From contig CAVRGH010000007.1 in NCBI GenBank assembly GCA_963720675.1, positions 1 to 64,000 on the forward strand: a stretch of DNA of 64,000 bases, given 5' to 3'. This document shows, one piece after another, positions 1-8,238 of the stretch. The translations under genes were made by a program, and so were the position numbers. A model generated the notes under the pieces. The model saw only the letters and a program-made list of their open reading frames with translations. It did not search any database and was not told the origin of the DNA. Within the stretch, counting starts at the first letter, position 1, and each line of letters starts with the position of its first letter. Source of the stretch: JALHSW01 sp963720675. GTDB lineage: Bacteria > Actinomycetota > Acidimicrobiia > IMCC26256 > PALSA-555.

Positions 1-385
1 ACGTCCACTGGCTCGGAGCACGCGGCGGCGTCGCCCGCCGAACTGTACGCCGACGCCGACGCCGTCGTCGTGCCGTCGACCCAGCCCGAGCCGTACGGGC
101 TCTCGGCCGTCGAGGCCCTCGCGTGCGGGGTGCCCGTGGTACGCGAGTGACACGGGGGGCTCCCCGAGATCATCGCCGCGGCCGAGCCCGGCGCCGGGAT
201 GCTCGTTCCGCCGGCGATGAGGCCGCGCTCGCGGCCACGATCGTCGGCGGCGTCGACCGCGCCGGTCCGACCAGCACCGCGGACGCGCCGGGCGCCATCC
301 CCGGCGTGAACCGGAGCCCGACCGGTACGCGGAGCTCCTCTGCGACGTCCTCCCCGACGAGGACCTGACCGACGATCACGCCTGA
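1..385 (+). pseudogene. C-terminal part of a GT4-type glycosyltransferase, frame broken
   Basis: The first 40 codons carry the E-x7-E signature of GT-B family 4 glycosyltransferases (EPYGLSAVE) followed by ALACGVPVV, the part that binds the sugar nucleotide. An in-frame TGA then interrupts the protein near base 150. The next conserved block, ASDTGG then LPEII, is recovered only by switching frame near 140 and again near 157; a third switch near 213 recovers GDEAALAATIVGG, and a fourth leads to a plausible C-terminus (RYAELLCDVLPDED) ending at the TGA at 383-385. The N-terminal part lies outside the window. The acceptor sugar cannot be told. The multiple single-base shifts look like the sequence errors seen throughout this window, but genuine decay cannot be excluded. 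Confidence 0.7.
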
Positions 386-486
386 CCGCTCCGCCGCGAC
401 CGCCCGGGCGCGGACGCGACTGCGGCGCAGCCCCGCCGCCCGAGAGCGACCGGACCGCGCCGCGGTCGTCGTGCGTTCGTTGTTCG

Positions 487-1385
487 CTACGGCAGGTTGT
501 TCTGCTTCAGGAAGTCGGCCGCGACGTCCGCCGGGTCCTGCTTGTCCTCGCTCACGGCGAGCGACATCTTGTTGTACGCCGCGGTCGTGATCTTCGCCGC
601 GACCTTGTTCACGGTCTTCAGGAGCGACTTGCTCGCGTCGCCCTTGCGCACCAGGAACACCGGGTTGTCGGCCGGCTGCAGGCCCTTGTCGTCGGTCAGG
701 AGCACCGCACCCTTCGGGATCACGCTGGAGCCGGTGAAGAGGAGCGCGACGTCGATGTCGCCGTCCTCGAGCGCCGTCACCGTGATGGGGCCACCCGGGT
801 CGAGCTTCTTGACCTCCTTGAAGTTCAGGTCGTAGAGCTGCTGGGAGACCGTGCCCAGGCACAGGTCACGCTCGATGCACTCGGCCGGACCACCGAAGAC
901 GAGCTTGTCGGAGACCTTCGTGAGGTCCGACACCTTCTTCAGCTTGTACTTCTTGGCCGTCGCCTTGGTCACGTAGAAGCCGTTGACGTCGACCGCCGGG
1001 GCCGGCTTGCTCGCCACGACGCCCGTGCCCTTGAGGGCCGTCAGGAGGTCCTTGTAGTTGGTGGCCGAGTCACCGCTCGGCGTGCCGCCGAGGTAGGTGA
1101 GCAACGTGCCCTGGTAGTCGGCGTAGGCGTCGATGTCACCGTTCTTGAGCGCCTCGAACACGACCTCGGTCGGGCCGATGCCGTTCTGGGCGGTGACGTC
1201 ATAGCCGCTCTTGGCGAGCGCCTGCCCCCACACCTCCGAGAGCACCTCGGCCCCCGAGAAGTCCTTCGAGCCGACGGTGATCGACTTGCCCGACTGCGCC
1301 GCGGCGCCTCCGGCCATCGCCACCACCATCCCGACGCGGCGAGCACGACGAGTGCCCGACGCCCGGTGATCCGTCCCTTGCGCAT
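487..1385 (-). CDS. Osmoprotectant (glycine betaine/choline-type) ABC transporter substrate-binding protein
   Basis: OpuAC/ProX-type periplasmic or lipid-anchored binding protein of an osmoprotectant importer. The mature part begins near ITVGSKDFSGAEVLSE and shows the usual family pattern of N-D-G-D-I-DAY-DYQGT and a second lobe ending in DFLKQNNLP. I place the start at the ATG at 1385, which is preceded by AAGGGA six bases upstream and encodes a basic, hydrophobic signal peptide (MRKGRITGRRALVVLAA). That signal peptide is in a different frame from the mature protein; one missing G in a GGG run near 1330 joins them (MVVAMAGGAAAQS). It is the last gene of a minus-strand set with two permeases. 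The exact ligand cannot be read from sequence. Confidence 0.85.
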
Positions 1386-1529
1386 GCAGGTTCCCTTCAC
1401 CGGCGGTCCGAGTCCGGACCGCGTTCGTCAAGTCTCAGATGTGTCATTCGTGCGAGTGGCAACTGTGTCATTTCGCGACCGCGATGTCACGAAAGACCGA
1501 CCGGAATCATCGAGATTTCCGGCGGTGCA

Positions 1530-2294
1530 TCACATGAGGACGGGGTCGAGCCCGGCCTCCATCTCCTGCTCGCGGTCGATCTCCCGGGCGAGGCGCTCCC
1601 CACCCGTCCGCAGGCCACGCGAGACGAGCAGCCGCTCGAGCAGGCTGAACAGCAGCTCGACGGCGACCGCGAGCAGTGCGACGAGCAGCCCGCCGACGAA
1701 CACGCGGACATTGTCCTGCACCGCGAAGCCGTCGACGATGTAGCGCCCGAGCCCACCGGCGTCGACGTAGGCCGCGAGCGTCGCGGTCGCGACCACCGCG
1801 ACGGCCGCGGTGCGGATCCCGGCCATCACGAGCGGCAGCGCGATCGGGAGCTCGACCCGCGCGAGTACCTGCCCGCCGTTCATGCCCATGCCGCGCGCCG
1901 CCTCGCGCACCTCGTCGTCGACACCGGCCATGCCGACGTAGGAGTTCGCGACCATCGGCGGGATCGCGATCGCGACCATCGCGATGAACGCGGGGATCGA
2001 GTGCACCGGCGACAGGACGCCCGTCGGCTCCGCGATGCCGAACCACTGCACCGAGAGGATCAGGAGCGCCAGGGCCGGGAGCGCGCGCCCGACGTTCGCG
2101 ACGTTGATGGCGATCGTGCCGCCCCTGCGGAGGTGACCGAGCACGATGCCGACGGGCAACGCGAGGACCGCGGCGACGAGCACCGAGACGACGGTGAGCT
2201 GGATGTGCTCGCGCATCAGGTTCGGGATCCCCTCTGGCCCCTGCCAGTGGTCGCCGTTGTCGAACCAGCTCACGACGTCGTTCAGGAAGCCCAT
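1530..2294 (-). CDS. Osmoprotectant ABC transporter permease
   Basis: Integral membrane permease of about 254 residues, the normal size for OpuCB/OpuCD-type subunits. It has about five hydrophobic segments and the EAA loop that docks on the ATPase (EAARGMGMNGGQVL followed by ELPIALP). A typical GGLGRYIVDG turn lies near residue 190. It lies between the upstream permease (23 bases away) and the binding protein (about 145 bases away) and is very likely co-transcribed with both. The EAA loop and the gene order are seen directly; the substrate class is inferred from the family. Confidence 0.9.
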   Translation of the reverse strand: MGFLNDVVSWFDNGDHWQGPEGIPNLMREHIQLTVVSVLVAAVLALPVGIVLGHLRRGGTIAINVANVGRALPALALLILSVQWFGIAEPTGVLSPVHSIPAFIAMVAIAIPPMVANSYVGMAGVDDEVREAARGMGMNGGQVLARVELPIALPLVMAGIRTAAVAVVATATLAAYVDAGGLGRYIVDGFAVQDNVRVFVGGLLVALLAVAVELLFSLLERLLVSRGLRTGGERLAREIDREQEMEAGLDPVLM

Positions 2295-2316
2295 CGACGT
2301 CTCCCCGCGGCGGTGC

Positions 2317-3060
2317 TCACAGCACGGCCTTGCGGCGCCACGGCGTCGCGAGCCGGAGGAACAGGATGAGGAGCAGGTCCGCGACGATCGCGAACGCGAG
2401 CGAGAGGACGATGCCGACCGTGAGGGGGGTACGGAAGTCGCGCTGGAACCCGTCGAGCATCAGGTCGCCGAGGCCGCCCTGCCCGATCAGCGCGGTCACG
2501 GCGACCAGCCCGATGATCGTCACGGTCGCGATCCGGACGCCGGCGACGATCGCCGGGAGCGCCAGCGGCAGCTCGACGCGGATCGTCTGACGGAACCGGG
2601 TGTAGCCCATCCCCTCCGCGGCGTCCTTGACCTCGGCCGGCACTGCGTCGATCCCGGTCACGATGTTCCGCACGAGGATGAGGAGCGTGTACCCGACGAG
2701 CGGGATGAGCGCGGTGCCCCGGGACAGTCCGGTGATCGGGAGCAGCAGCGCGAAGAACGCGAGCGACGGGATCGTGTAGAGGATCCCGGTGACGGCGAGG
2801 ACGGGTCCGTACAAGCGCCGGTAGCGCACCGACAGGAGTGCGAGCGGGAGCGCCAGCAGCAGCCCGATGCCGACCGCGAGCACGGTCAGCTCGATGTGCT
2901 CACCGAGTCGGGCCCGGATGTCGTCGAGGTGATCGGTCACCCACGGCCAGTACAGCCACTTGGGTCCGATGTCCTCCGCCCCGATCGGCGCCCCCATCGG
3001 CGCCCCGATCTGCCCGACGATCGAGGTGAACGCCGACGCGATCGACGTGACGATGACCAC
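2317..3060 (-). CDS. Osmoprotectant ABC transporter permease
   Basis: Second permease subunit, about 247 residues, with five or six membrane segments after a roughly 45-residue N-terminal region. The EAA loop reads DAAEGMGYTRFRQTIRVELPLALP, and the GQGGLGDLMLDG motif near the C-terminus is typical of the OpuCB/OpuCD family. It is the first gene of the minus-strand half of the importer and is divergent from the ATPase gene, which starts about 100 bases away. The two permeases are clearly paralogous and probably form a heterodimer. Confidence 0.9.
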   Translation of the reverse strand: MVIVTSIASAFTSIVGQIGAPMGAPIGAEDIGPKWLYWPWVTDHLDDIRARLGEHIELTVLAVGIGLLLALPLALLSVRYRRLYGPVLAVTGILYTIPSLAFFALLLPITGLSRGTALIPLVGYTLLILVRNIVTGIDAVPAEVKDAAEGMGYTRFRQTIRVELPLALPAIVAGVRIATVTIIGLVAVTALIGQGGLGDLMLDGFQRDFRTPLTVGIVLSLAFAIVADLLLILFLRLATPWRRKAVL

Positions 3061-3110
3061 GAGCCGAGCGTAGGTCCTCGGGCACTAGCGTCATCGCTGA
3101 CCTGACCACC

Positions 3111-3142
3111 CGATCATCGACGCGGCCGATCATCGACGCGGC
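3111..3142. repeat. Perfect 2 x 16-bp tandem repeat in a divergent promoter region
   Basis: The unit CGATCATCGACGCGGC occurs twice without a gap (3111-3126 and 3127-3142), just before the ATPase start at 3158 and between the two divergent halves of the osmoprotectant importer. Its position would suit an operator for a regulator acting on one or both promoters. No function is proven by the sequence. Confidence 0.6.
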
Positions 3143-3157
3143 CGGGAGTGCGCACGC

Positions 3158-4291
3158 ATGATCCGCCTCGACGCCGTCAACAAGACGTACCCGAACGGCT
3201 TCGTCGCAGTCGGTGCGCTGTCGCTCGAGGTCCCGGAGGGCGAGATCTGCGTGCTCGTCGGTCCGTCGGGATGTGGCAAGACCACCACCCTGAAGATGAT
3301 CAACCGACTCATCGAGCCGACCGGCGGTCGGATCTTCCTCGACGACGAGGACGTCACCCACGCCGACCCCGTGAAGCTCCGACGCAGCATCGGGTACGTC
3401 ATCCAGCAGGTCGGTCTGTTCCCGCACCAGACGATCGGCACGAACGTCGGCACGGTGCCGCGCCTCGACCGTTGGAAGCAGGACCGCATCAAGCAGCGCG
3501 TCGACGAGCTGCTCGACCTCGTCGGCCTCGACCCGTCGGAGTTCCGCGACCGCTACCCCGCGCAGCTCTCGGGCGGACAGCGTCAACGCGTCGGCGTCGC
3601 CCGCGCCCTCGCCGCCGACCCACCGGTGCTGCTGATGGACGAACCGTTCGGCGCGATCGACCCAGTGACGCGCGCCAGGTTGCAGGACGAGTTCCTCCGC
3701 CTGCACCACGAGGTCGGCAAGACCGTGGTGTTCGTCACGCACGACATCGAGGAAGCCGTGAAGATGGGCGACCGCATCGCGATCCTCGACGTCGGTGGCG
3801 TCCTCGAGCAGTACGACACCCCGGCCGAGATCCTGGGGAAGCCCGCGAACGCGATGGTCGCCGACTTCGTCGGTCCCGACCGTGGCCTGAAGCGGCTGAA
3901 GGTCACCCCGGTCGACCTGAGCGACCTGGAGCACCCGCCGACCGTGCTCCCGACCGCGTCGCTCGAGACAGCACGCGCCGCGCTGGCCGCCGGCAGCGGC
4001 GCGTGGGTCGCCGTGGTCGACGCCGAGGAGCAGCTCCTCGGTCACGTGCGCCGGGAGCGGGCCCAGGGCGACGGCCCGATCGCCGACCGGATCGAGCGCA
4101 TCGAGTCGTGGGTATCGGTCGACAGCCACCTCGAGGACGCGCTCGCAGCGATGCTCCTCACCGACGTCGGCTGGATCGCGGTGCTCGACGGCGACCACTT
4201 CGTCGGGGTCCTCACCCCCGACGCGGTGTACCGGGCCCTCCGCCGCTCACTCGACGGCGCCGAGCACGCCCACGTCGAGGCCGGCCCCTGA
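3158..4291 (+). CDS. Osmoprotectant ABC transporter ATP-binding protein with CBS domains
   Basis: ATPase subunit of the importer. Walker A is GPSGCGKT (residues 35-42), the ABC signature LSGGQ (137-141) and Walker B LLMDEP (158-163). The Q-loop region reads YVIQQVGLFPH, and the switch histidine follows in FVTHD. The C-terminal 110 residues look like a CBS pair, as in OpuCA, which senses ionic strength in studied relatives. At 377 residues it has the usual OpuCA length. It is divergent from the permease/binding-protein genes, an arrangement less common than a single operon. No frame break is seen. Confidence 0.92.
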   Translation: MIRLDAVNKTYPNGFVAVGALSLEVPEGEICVLVGPSGCGKTTTLKMINRLIEPTGGRIFLDDEDVTHADPVKLRRSIGYVIQQVGLFPHQTIGTNVGTVPRLDRWKQDRIKQRVDELLDLVGLDPSEFRDRYPAQLSGGQRQRVGVARALAADPPVLLMDEPFGAIDPVTRARLQDEFLRLHHEVGKTVVFVTHDIEEAVKMGDRIAILDVGGVLEQYDTPAEILGKPANAMVADFVGPDRGLKRLKVTPVDLSDLEHPPTVLPTASLETARAALAAGSGAWVAVVDAEEQLLGHVRRERAQGDGPIADRIERIESWVSVDSHLEDALAAMLLTDVGWIAVLDGDHFVGVLTPDAVYRALRRSLDGAEHAHVEAGP

Positions 4292-4321
4292 CCACGAAGC
4301 CCGAGTTTCTCCTACGGGGAT

Positions 4322-4335
4322 AGTGGAATTACACT
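4322..4335 (+). promoter_or_regulatory. sufC promoter overlapped by a near-palindromic operator-like motif
   Basis: TACACT (4330-4335) lies six bases before the sufC ATG, and no Shine-Dalgarno sequence is present, so the transcript is probably leaderless. The sequence AGTGGAATTACACT (4322-4335) is an imperfect palindrome (12 of 14 positions) and covers the -10 box. Its first 12 bases recur exactly before whiB (57672-57683), and 10 of 12 recur in the sufB leader. An Fe-S-responsive repressor site is a reasonable inference. Confidence 0.55.
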
Positions 4336-4341
4336 GATTGC

Positions 4342-5121
4342 ATGAGCACGCCGCCCACGCCGGAGATCCCGACCCTGGCGATCCAGGATCTCCACGTCTC
4401 CATCGACGGGACCGAGATCCTCCAGGGGGTCTCCCTCGCCGTCGGTGCCGGCGAGGTGCACACCCTCATGGGACCGAACGGCTCGGGGAAGTCGACGCTC
4501 GCGCGCACACTCCTGGGTGATCCCGCGTACTCCGTCACCAAGGGCCGCATCCTCCTCGACGGCGAGGACGTGACCGGTCTCTCCACCGCCGACCGCGCCG
4601 CGCGCGGGATGTTCCTCGGCTTCCAGCACCCGGAGGAGATCCCGGGTGTCAGCGTCCTCAACTTCCTCCGCCAGGCCATGGGCGCCCGCAAGGGCATCGC
4701 CGACCTCTCGGTGCTCGAGGTTCGCATGGAGCTCCTCGAGTGGACGAAGAAGCTCGGGATGGACGATCGATTCACGCAGCGGTACCTCAACGAAGGCTTC
4801 TCGGGCGGTGAGAAGAAGCGCAACGAGATCCTCCAGATGGCACTGCTCGAGCCGATCGTCGCGGTGCTCGACGAGACCGACTCCGGCCTCGACATCGACG
4901 CGCTGCGCGTGGTCGCCGACGGCATCGCCACGGTCCGCGCCGCACGACCGACCCTCGGGATCCTCTTGATCACCCACTACCGGCGCATCCTCCAACACCT
5001 CGTGCCCGACCGCGTGCACGTCCTCCTCGACGGCCGGATCGTGGCGACCGGTGGCCCCGAGGTCGCGGAGCAGCTCGAGCGCGACGGATTCGACGCGTTC
5101 AGGGCTGGGGCCGCCGCGTGA
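4342..5121 (+). CDS. sufC: SUF Fe-S assembly ATPase SufC (first copy)
   Basis: Soluble ABC-type ATPase that partners SufB and SufD in building Fe-S clusters. Walker A is GPNGSGKS (44-51). The SufC-specific signature is FSGGEKKR, and Walker B/D-loop reads LDETDSGLDID, which separates SufC from transporter ATPases. At 259 residues it is of normal length. The start ATG is leaderless-looking (see the promoter entry). It overlaps sufS by four bases (GTGA) and heads a sufC-sufS-sufU operon. A second, clearly different sufC lies at 16216-17028 with sufB and sufD, so the window holds two SufC paralogues about 11 kb apart. Confidence 0.93.
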   Translation: MSTPPTPEIPTLAIQDLHVSIDGTEILQGVSLAVGAGEVHTLMGPNGSGKSTLARTLLGDPAYSVTKGRILLDGEDVTGLSTADRAARGMFLGFQHPEEIPGVSVLNFLRQAMGARKGIADLSVLEVRMELLEWTKKLGMDDRFTQRYLNEGFSGGEKKRNEILQMALLEPIVAVLDETDSGLDIDALRVVADGIATVRAARPTLGILLITHYRRILQHLVPDRVHVLLDGRIVATGGPEVAEQLERDGFDAFRAGAAA

Positions 5122-6353
5122 GCGGGCTCGACGTCGCCCGCATCAAGGCCGACTTCCCGATCCTGAAGCGGGAGGTGAACGATGCGCGTCTCGTGTACCT
5201 CGACTCGGCGTCGTCGTCGCAGAAGCCGGTGCAGGTGCTCGACGCGATGGAGCGCTGTTACCGAGACTCCTACGCCAACGTGCACCGCGGGGTCTACACG
5301 ATCGCCGAGGAGACCACTGCCGCGTTCGAGGGTGGTCGGGCCAAGATCGCGCGGCTCCTCCACGCCGGTTCGCCGTCGGAGATCGTCTTCACCAAGAACG
5401 CCACGGAGGCGATCAACCTCGTTGCGTACTCGTGGGCACGCGCCAACCTGCGCGAGGGCGACGTCGTCGTGCTCACCGAGCTCGAGCACCACGCGAACGT
5501 CGTGCCGTGGCACATCCTCGCGGCGGAGCGCGGCATCGAGGTCCGTTTCATCCCGGTCACCGCCGACTTCGAGCTCGACCTCTCGAACCTCGACCAGCTG
5601 CTCGACGGCGCCAAGCTCGTCGCCTTCGCCGCCGTGTCGAACGTGCTCGGGACGATCAACGACGTCCGCGCCCTCGTCGATGCCGCCCACGCGGTCGGCG
5701 CGCTCGCGCTCGTCGACGCGGCCCAGGCGGTCCCCCACCTCGAGCTCGACGTGAGGGAGTGGGGCGCAGACTTCGTCGCCTTCACCGGTCACAAGATGCT
5801 CGGGCCGAGTGGCGTCGGGGGACTCTGGTCCCGCCCCGAGATCCTCGAGGCGATGCCACCGTTCCTCGGCGGCGGCGAGATGATCCGCGACGTCACCACC
5901 ACCGGGTTCACCACCAACGACGTCCCCTGGAAGTTCGAGGCCGGCACGCCTCCGATCGCCGAGGTCATCGGGCTCGGTGCCGCCGTCGACTACCTCGAGG
6001 GCCTCGGCCTTGCTGCGGTCCGGGCGCACGAGCGCGAGCTCACCGCGTACGCGCTCGACGCGCTCGACGATCGCTTCGGCGAGCGCCTCACGATCTACGG
6101 ACCGACCGACCTCGACCACCGCGGCGGCGTGATCTCGTTCCTCTTCGAAGGGATCCACGCCCACGACATCTCCCAGGTCGTCGACGAGGCGGGCGTCTGC
6201 GTGCGGGCGGGCCATCACTGCGCGAAGCCGCTCATGCGCGTGCTCGGGGTCCCGGCCACGACACGGGCGTCCTTCTACGTGTACAACGACGAAGCCGATG
6301 TCGACGCCCTGGTCGAAGCACTCGCCCGGGCCGAGCAGTTCTTCGGGATCTGA
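5118..6353 (+). CDS. sufS: Cysteine desulfurase SufS
   Basis: PLP enzyme that strips sulfur from cysteine and hands it to SufU. It is 411 residues, the normal length. The PLP lysine is K226 in FTGHK and the persulfide cysteine is C368 in RAGHHC. The SufS-type active-site loop is short, and conserved ELEHHAN and VDAAQ motifs are present. It starts with GTG overlapping the sufC stop, which implies translational coupling, and is followed by sufU after 19 bases. Type II desulfurases need SufU-like partners, and that partner is the next gene. Confidence 0.95.
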   Translation: MSGLDVARIKADFPILKREVNDARLVYLDSASSSQKPVQVLDAMERCYRDSYANVHRGVYTIAEETTAAFEGGRAKIARLLHAGSPSEIVFTKNATEAINLVAYSWARANLREGDVVVLTELEHHANVVPWHILAAERGIEVRFIPVTADFELDLSNLDQLLDGAKLVAFAAVSNVLGTINDVRALVDAAHAVGALALVDAAQAVPHLELDVREWGADFVAFTGHKMLGPSGVGGLWSRPEILEAMPPFLGGGEMIRDVTTTGFTTNDVPWKFEAGTPPIAEVIGLGAAVDYLEGLGLAAVRAHERELTAYALDALDDRFGERLTIYGPTDLDHRGGVISFLFEGIHAHDISQVVDEAGVCVRAGHHCAKPLMRVLGVPATTRASFYVYNDEADVDALVEALARAEQFFGI

Positions 6354-6372
6354 TCCCGGGAGTAAGGGAACC

Positions 6373-6867
6373 ATGGCCGGACTCGAAGACCTGTACCGCG
6401 AGATCATCCTCGACCACTACCGCGCGCCGCGGAACCGGGGCGAGCTCCCCGTGCCACCCGCGCACAAGGTCGAGGGCTTCAACCCACTCTGCGGTGACGA
6501 GGTCGTCCTGTACCTCGAGCTCGACGGCGACGGCACCACCGTCACCGACGTGCGCACCGCCGGGCAGGGCTGCTCCATCAGCCAGGCGTCCACGTCGATG
6601 ATGAGCGCCGCGGTGAAGGGCAAGTCCGTCGACGAGGCCCGGCAGCTGATCCGGGCGTTCAAGGCCCTCATGTCGATCCACGAGTCCCAGCTCGAGGGTG
6701 GCTCGACGGCTGACGCCGAAGCCGAGGCCGAGGAGCTCCAGGGGGTGCGCCTCGGGGATCTCGAGGCCCTCCAGGGCGTCGTCAAGTTCCCGGTCCGGAT
6801 CAAGTGCGCCACCCTCGGCTGGAACACGCTCCAGCAGGGCCTCGACGAGGCCGCAGCGTCGGCCTGA
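6373..6867 (+). CDS. sufU: Zinc-dependent sulfurtransferase SufU
   Basis: IscU-like protein of 164 residues. The zinc/sulfur ligands are visible as C40 and D42 in NPLCGD, C67 in GQGCSIS and a last cysteine in RIKCATLGW. In SufU-type systems this protein accepts sulfur from SufS by zinc-ligand swapping and passes it to the SufBCD scaffold. The start is the ATG at 6373, preceded by AAGGGA. The usual SufU insertion before the last cysteine is present (acidic AEAEAEEL stretch). It is the last gene of the sufCSU operon. Confidence 0.93.
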   Translation: MAGLEDLYREIILDHYRAPRNRGELPVPPAHKVEGFNPLCGDEVVLYLELDGDGTTVTDVRTAGQGCSISQASTSMMSAAVKGKSVDEARQLIRAFKALMSIHESQLEGGSTADAEAEAEELQGVRLGDLEALQGVVKFPVRIKCATLGWNTLQQGLDEAAASA

Positions 6868-6971
6868 GCGTTCACAGACTCGCAACCAAAGGTGCGCCGG
6901 GCATGCGTGGTGCCGCGGCTACGTTGATGACCACGGCAAGTCCGGCACCATGAGCGGAGAGAGGGGCGAGG

Positions 6972-7130
6972 ATGGAACCGACGGCGTTCACGGATCGCAT
7001 CGACGAAGCCCTGGAGCAGTTCCGGGGTCGTGACCTCGTCGCTGCGGCCGAGGTGACCGATCTCCTCCTCGACCTGCGGCTGATGCTGCTGGCGGCCGAC
7101 CTCAGCGCGAGCACTCCCGCTCCGTCCTGA
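6972..7130 (+). CDS. Small hypothetical protein (52 residues)
   Basis: Short open frame starting at ATG 6972 behind a purine-rich GAGGGGCGAGG, ending at TGA 7128-7130. The product is acidic and mostly helical-looking (LEQFRGRDLVAAAEVTDLL), with a Leu/Met-rich C-terminal half and no signal peptide. It sits between sufU and an L,D-transpeptidase gene. The ribosome binding site and codon bias suggest it is translated. I recognise no family. Confidence 0.45.
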   Translation: MEPTAFTDRIDEALEQFRGRDLVAAAEVTDLLLDLRLMLLAADLSASTPAPS

Positions 7131-7194
7131 GGCGCAGCAACCCCATTCCACCTGAGGTGAGGACCGGGTCGCCCGGCCTCTAGGATTGCCCGCG

Positions 7195-8238
7195 ATGCCA
7201 GGACCTCCTCCGCCCCCCGACGACCCGCGGGGCCCGAACGGCCGCCCCCGGCCACCCGCGCCGCGTGGTGGGCTCGAAGGTCCTCCGCCGGCTCGGGGTG
7301 GGCTCGAAGGTCCTCCGCCGCCGCTCCCCGGCGATCCTGCACCGCGTCGCGCCAAGCCGAAGCCCACGCGCGACTCGCAGCCGAAGTCGAAGCCAACGCC
7401 CACCCGCGAGCCCGTCCCCGAGACCACCGCAACGATGACGCCGCGTGCCGCGCGCCGCCAGCAGGCGGCGCGTCGCAAGCGGCGCCGCACCATCGCCATC
7501 GGCGTCGTGTGCGCGCTGCTGATCGGTGGCACCGCGTTCGCGCTGCTGTCGGGTGGGGGCGAAGAGAAGACGCTCGCCCTCGCTCACCGGAAGGCGCCCG
7601 TCACCACGACGTCGACGGTCCCCGCGTTCGTGCCCTACGCGACTGCGGCGACCAAGGGCGCGGACATCAAGGTCTACGACACTCCGGCGGACACCGGAAA
7701 CGTCGTGACGACGCTGACCGCGCAGACCGAGTACCTGCAGCCCCGCACGCTGCTCGTCACCGACACGCAACCCGGATGGCTGCATGCGTTGCTCCCGATG
7801 CGTCCGAACGGGTCGACCGGGTGGGTGAAGGACACCGACGTCACGGTCGCGTCGACACCCTTCGAGATCAAGATCAGCCTCTCGCAGCACCACCTCTGGC
7901 TCACCAACGCCGGAGCGCCCGTGCTCGACGCCGCGGTCGCCATCGGGAAGGCCGAGACGCCGACCCCGCTCGGCCGGTTCTACATCACCGACCCGGTCGA
8001 CCTGCAGTCACGACCGAACGGCGCGTACGGCGCGTTCGCACTCGGCCTCTCCGGCTACTCCGAGGTGCTGAAGTAGTTCGAGGGCGGGCCGGGCCAGATC
8101 GCCATCCACGGTGGCGCCTGGGAATCCATGCTCGGCACCGACGTGTCGAACGGGTGCATCCGCATGCTGAACGACAACATCCTCGCCATCGTCGCCCAGC
8201 AGGTACCGCTCGGCACCCCGGTGACGATCGAGGCCTAG
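7195..8238 (+). CDS. L,D-transpeptidase (YkuD) with in-frame amber codon
   Basis: Membrane-anchored peptidoglycan cross-linking enzyme. After a Pro/Gly-rich N-terminus of about 95 residues and one membrane segment (near residues 100-120) comes an SH3-like region and then a YkuD domain. The catalytic motif IHGG...SNGCIRM is complete at the C-terminus. A TAG at 8074-8076 splits the domain (SEVLK, stop, FEGGPGQIAIHGG) without loss of frame. A single A-to-T change of AAG would explain it. The translation resumes with no shift to the natural TAG at 8236-8238. The start is ATG 7195, eight bases after TAGGAT, probably leaderless. An SEC-exported enzyme acting outside the membrane is expected. Confidence 0.75.
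7267..7320 (+). repeat. Two 24-bp direct repeats in the Pro-rich tail of the transpeptidase
   Basis: A 24-base unit (7267-7290 and 7297-7320) is repeated with a 30-base period and encodes two copies of GGLEGPPP separated by a short linker. It lies in the disordered cytoplasmic N-terminus and probably arose by local duplication. Confidence 0.7.

Noticed and set aside
2146..3105. Long plus-strand frame opposite the permease gene
   Set aside because: Highly charged, low-complexity antisense translation of a well supported membrane protein.
8074..8076. Amber codon as programmed recoding (for example pyrrolysine)
   Set aside because: No supporting downstream structure seen, and the many nearby frame errors make a base error far more likely.
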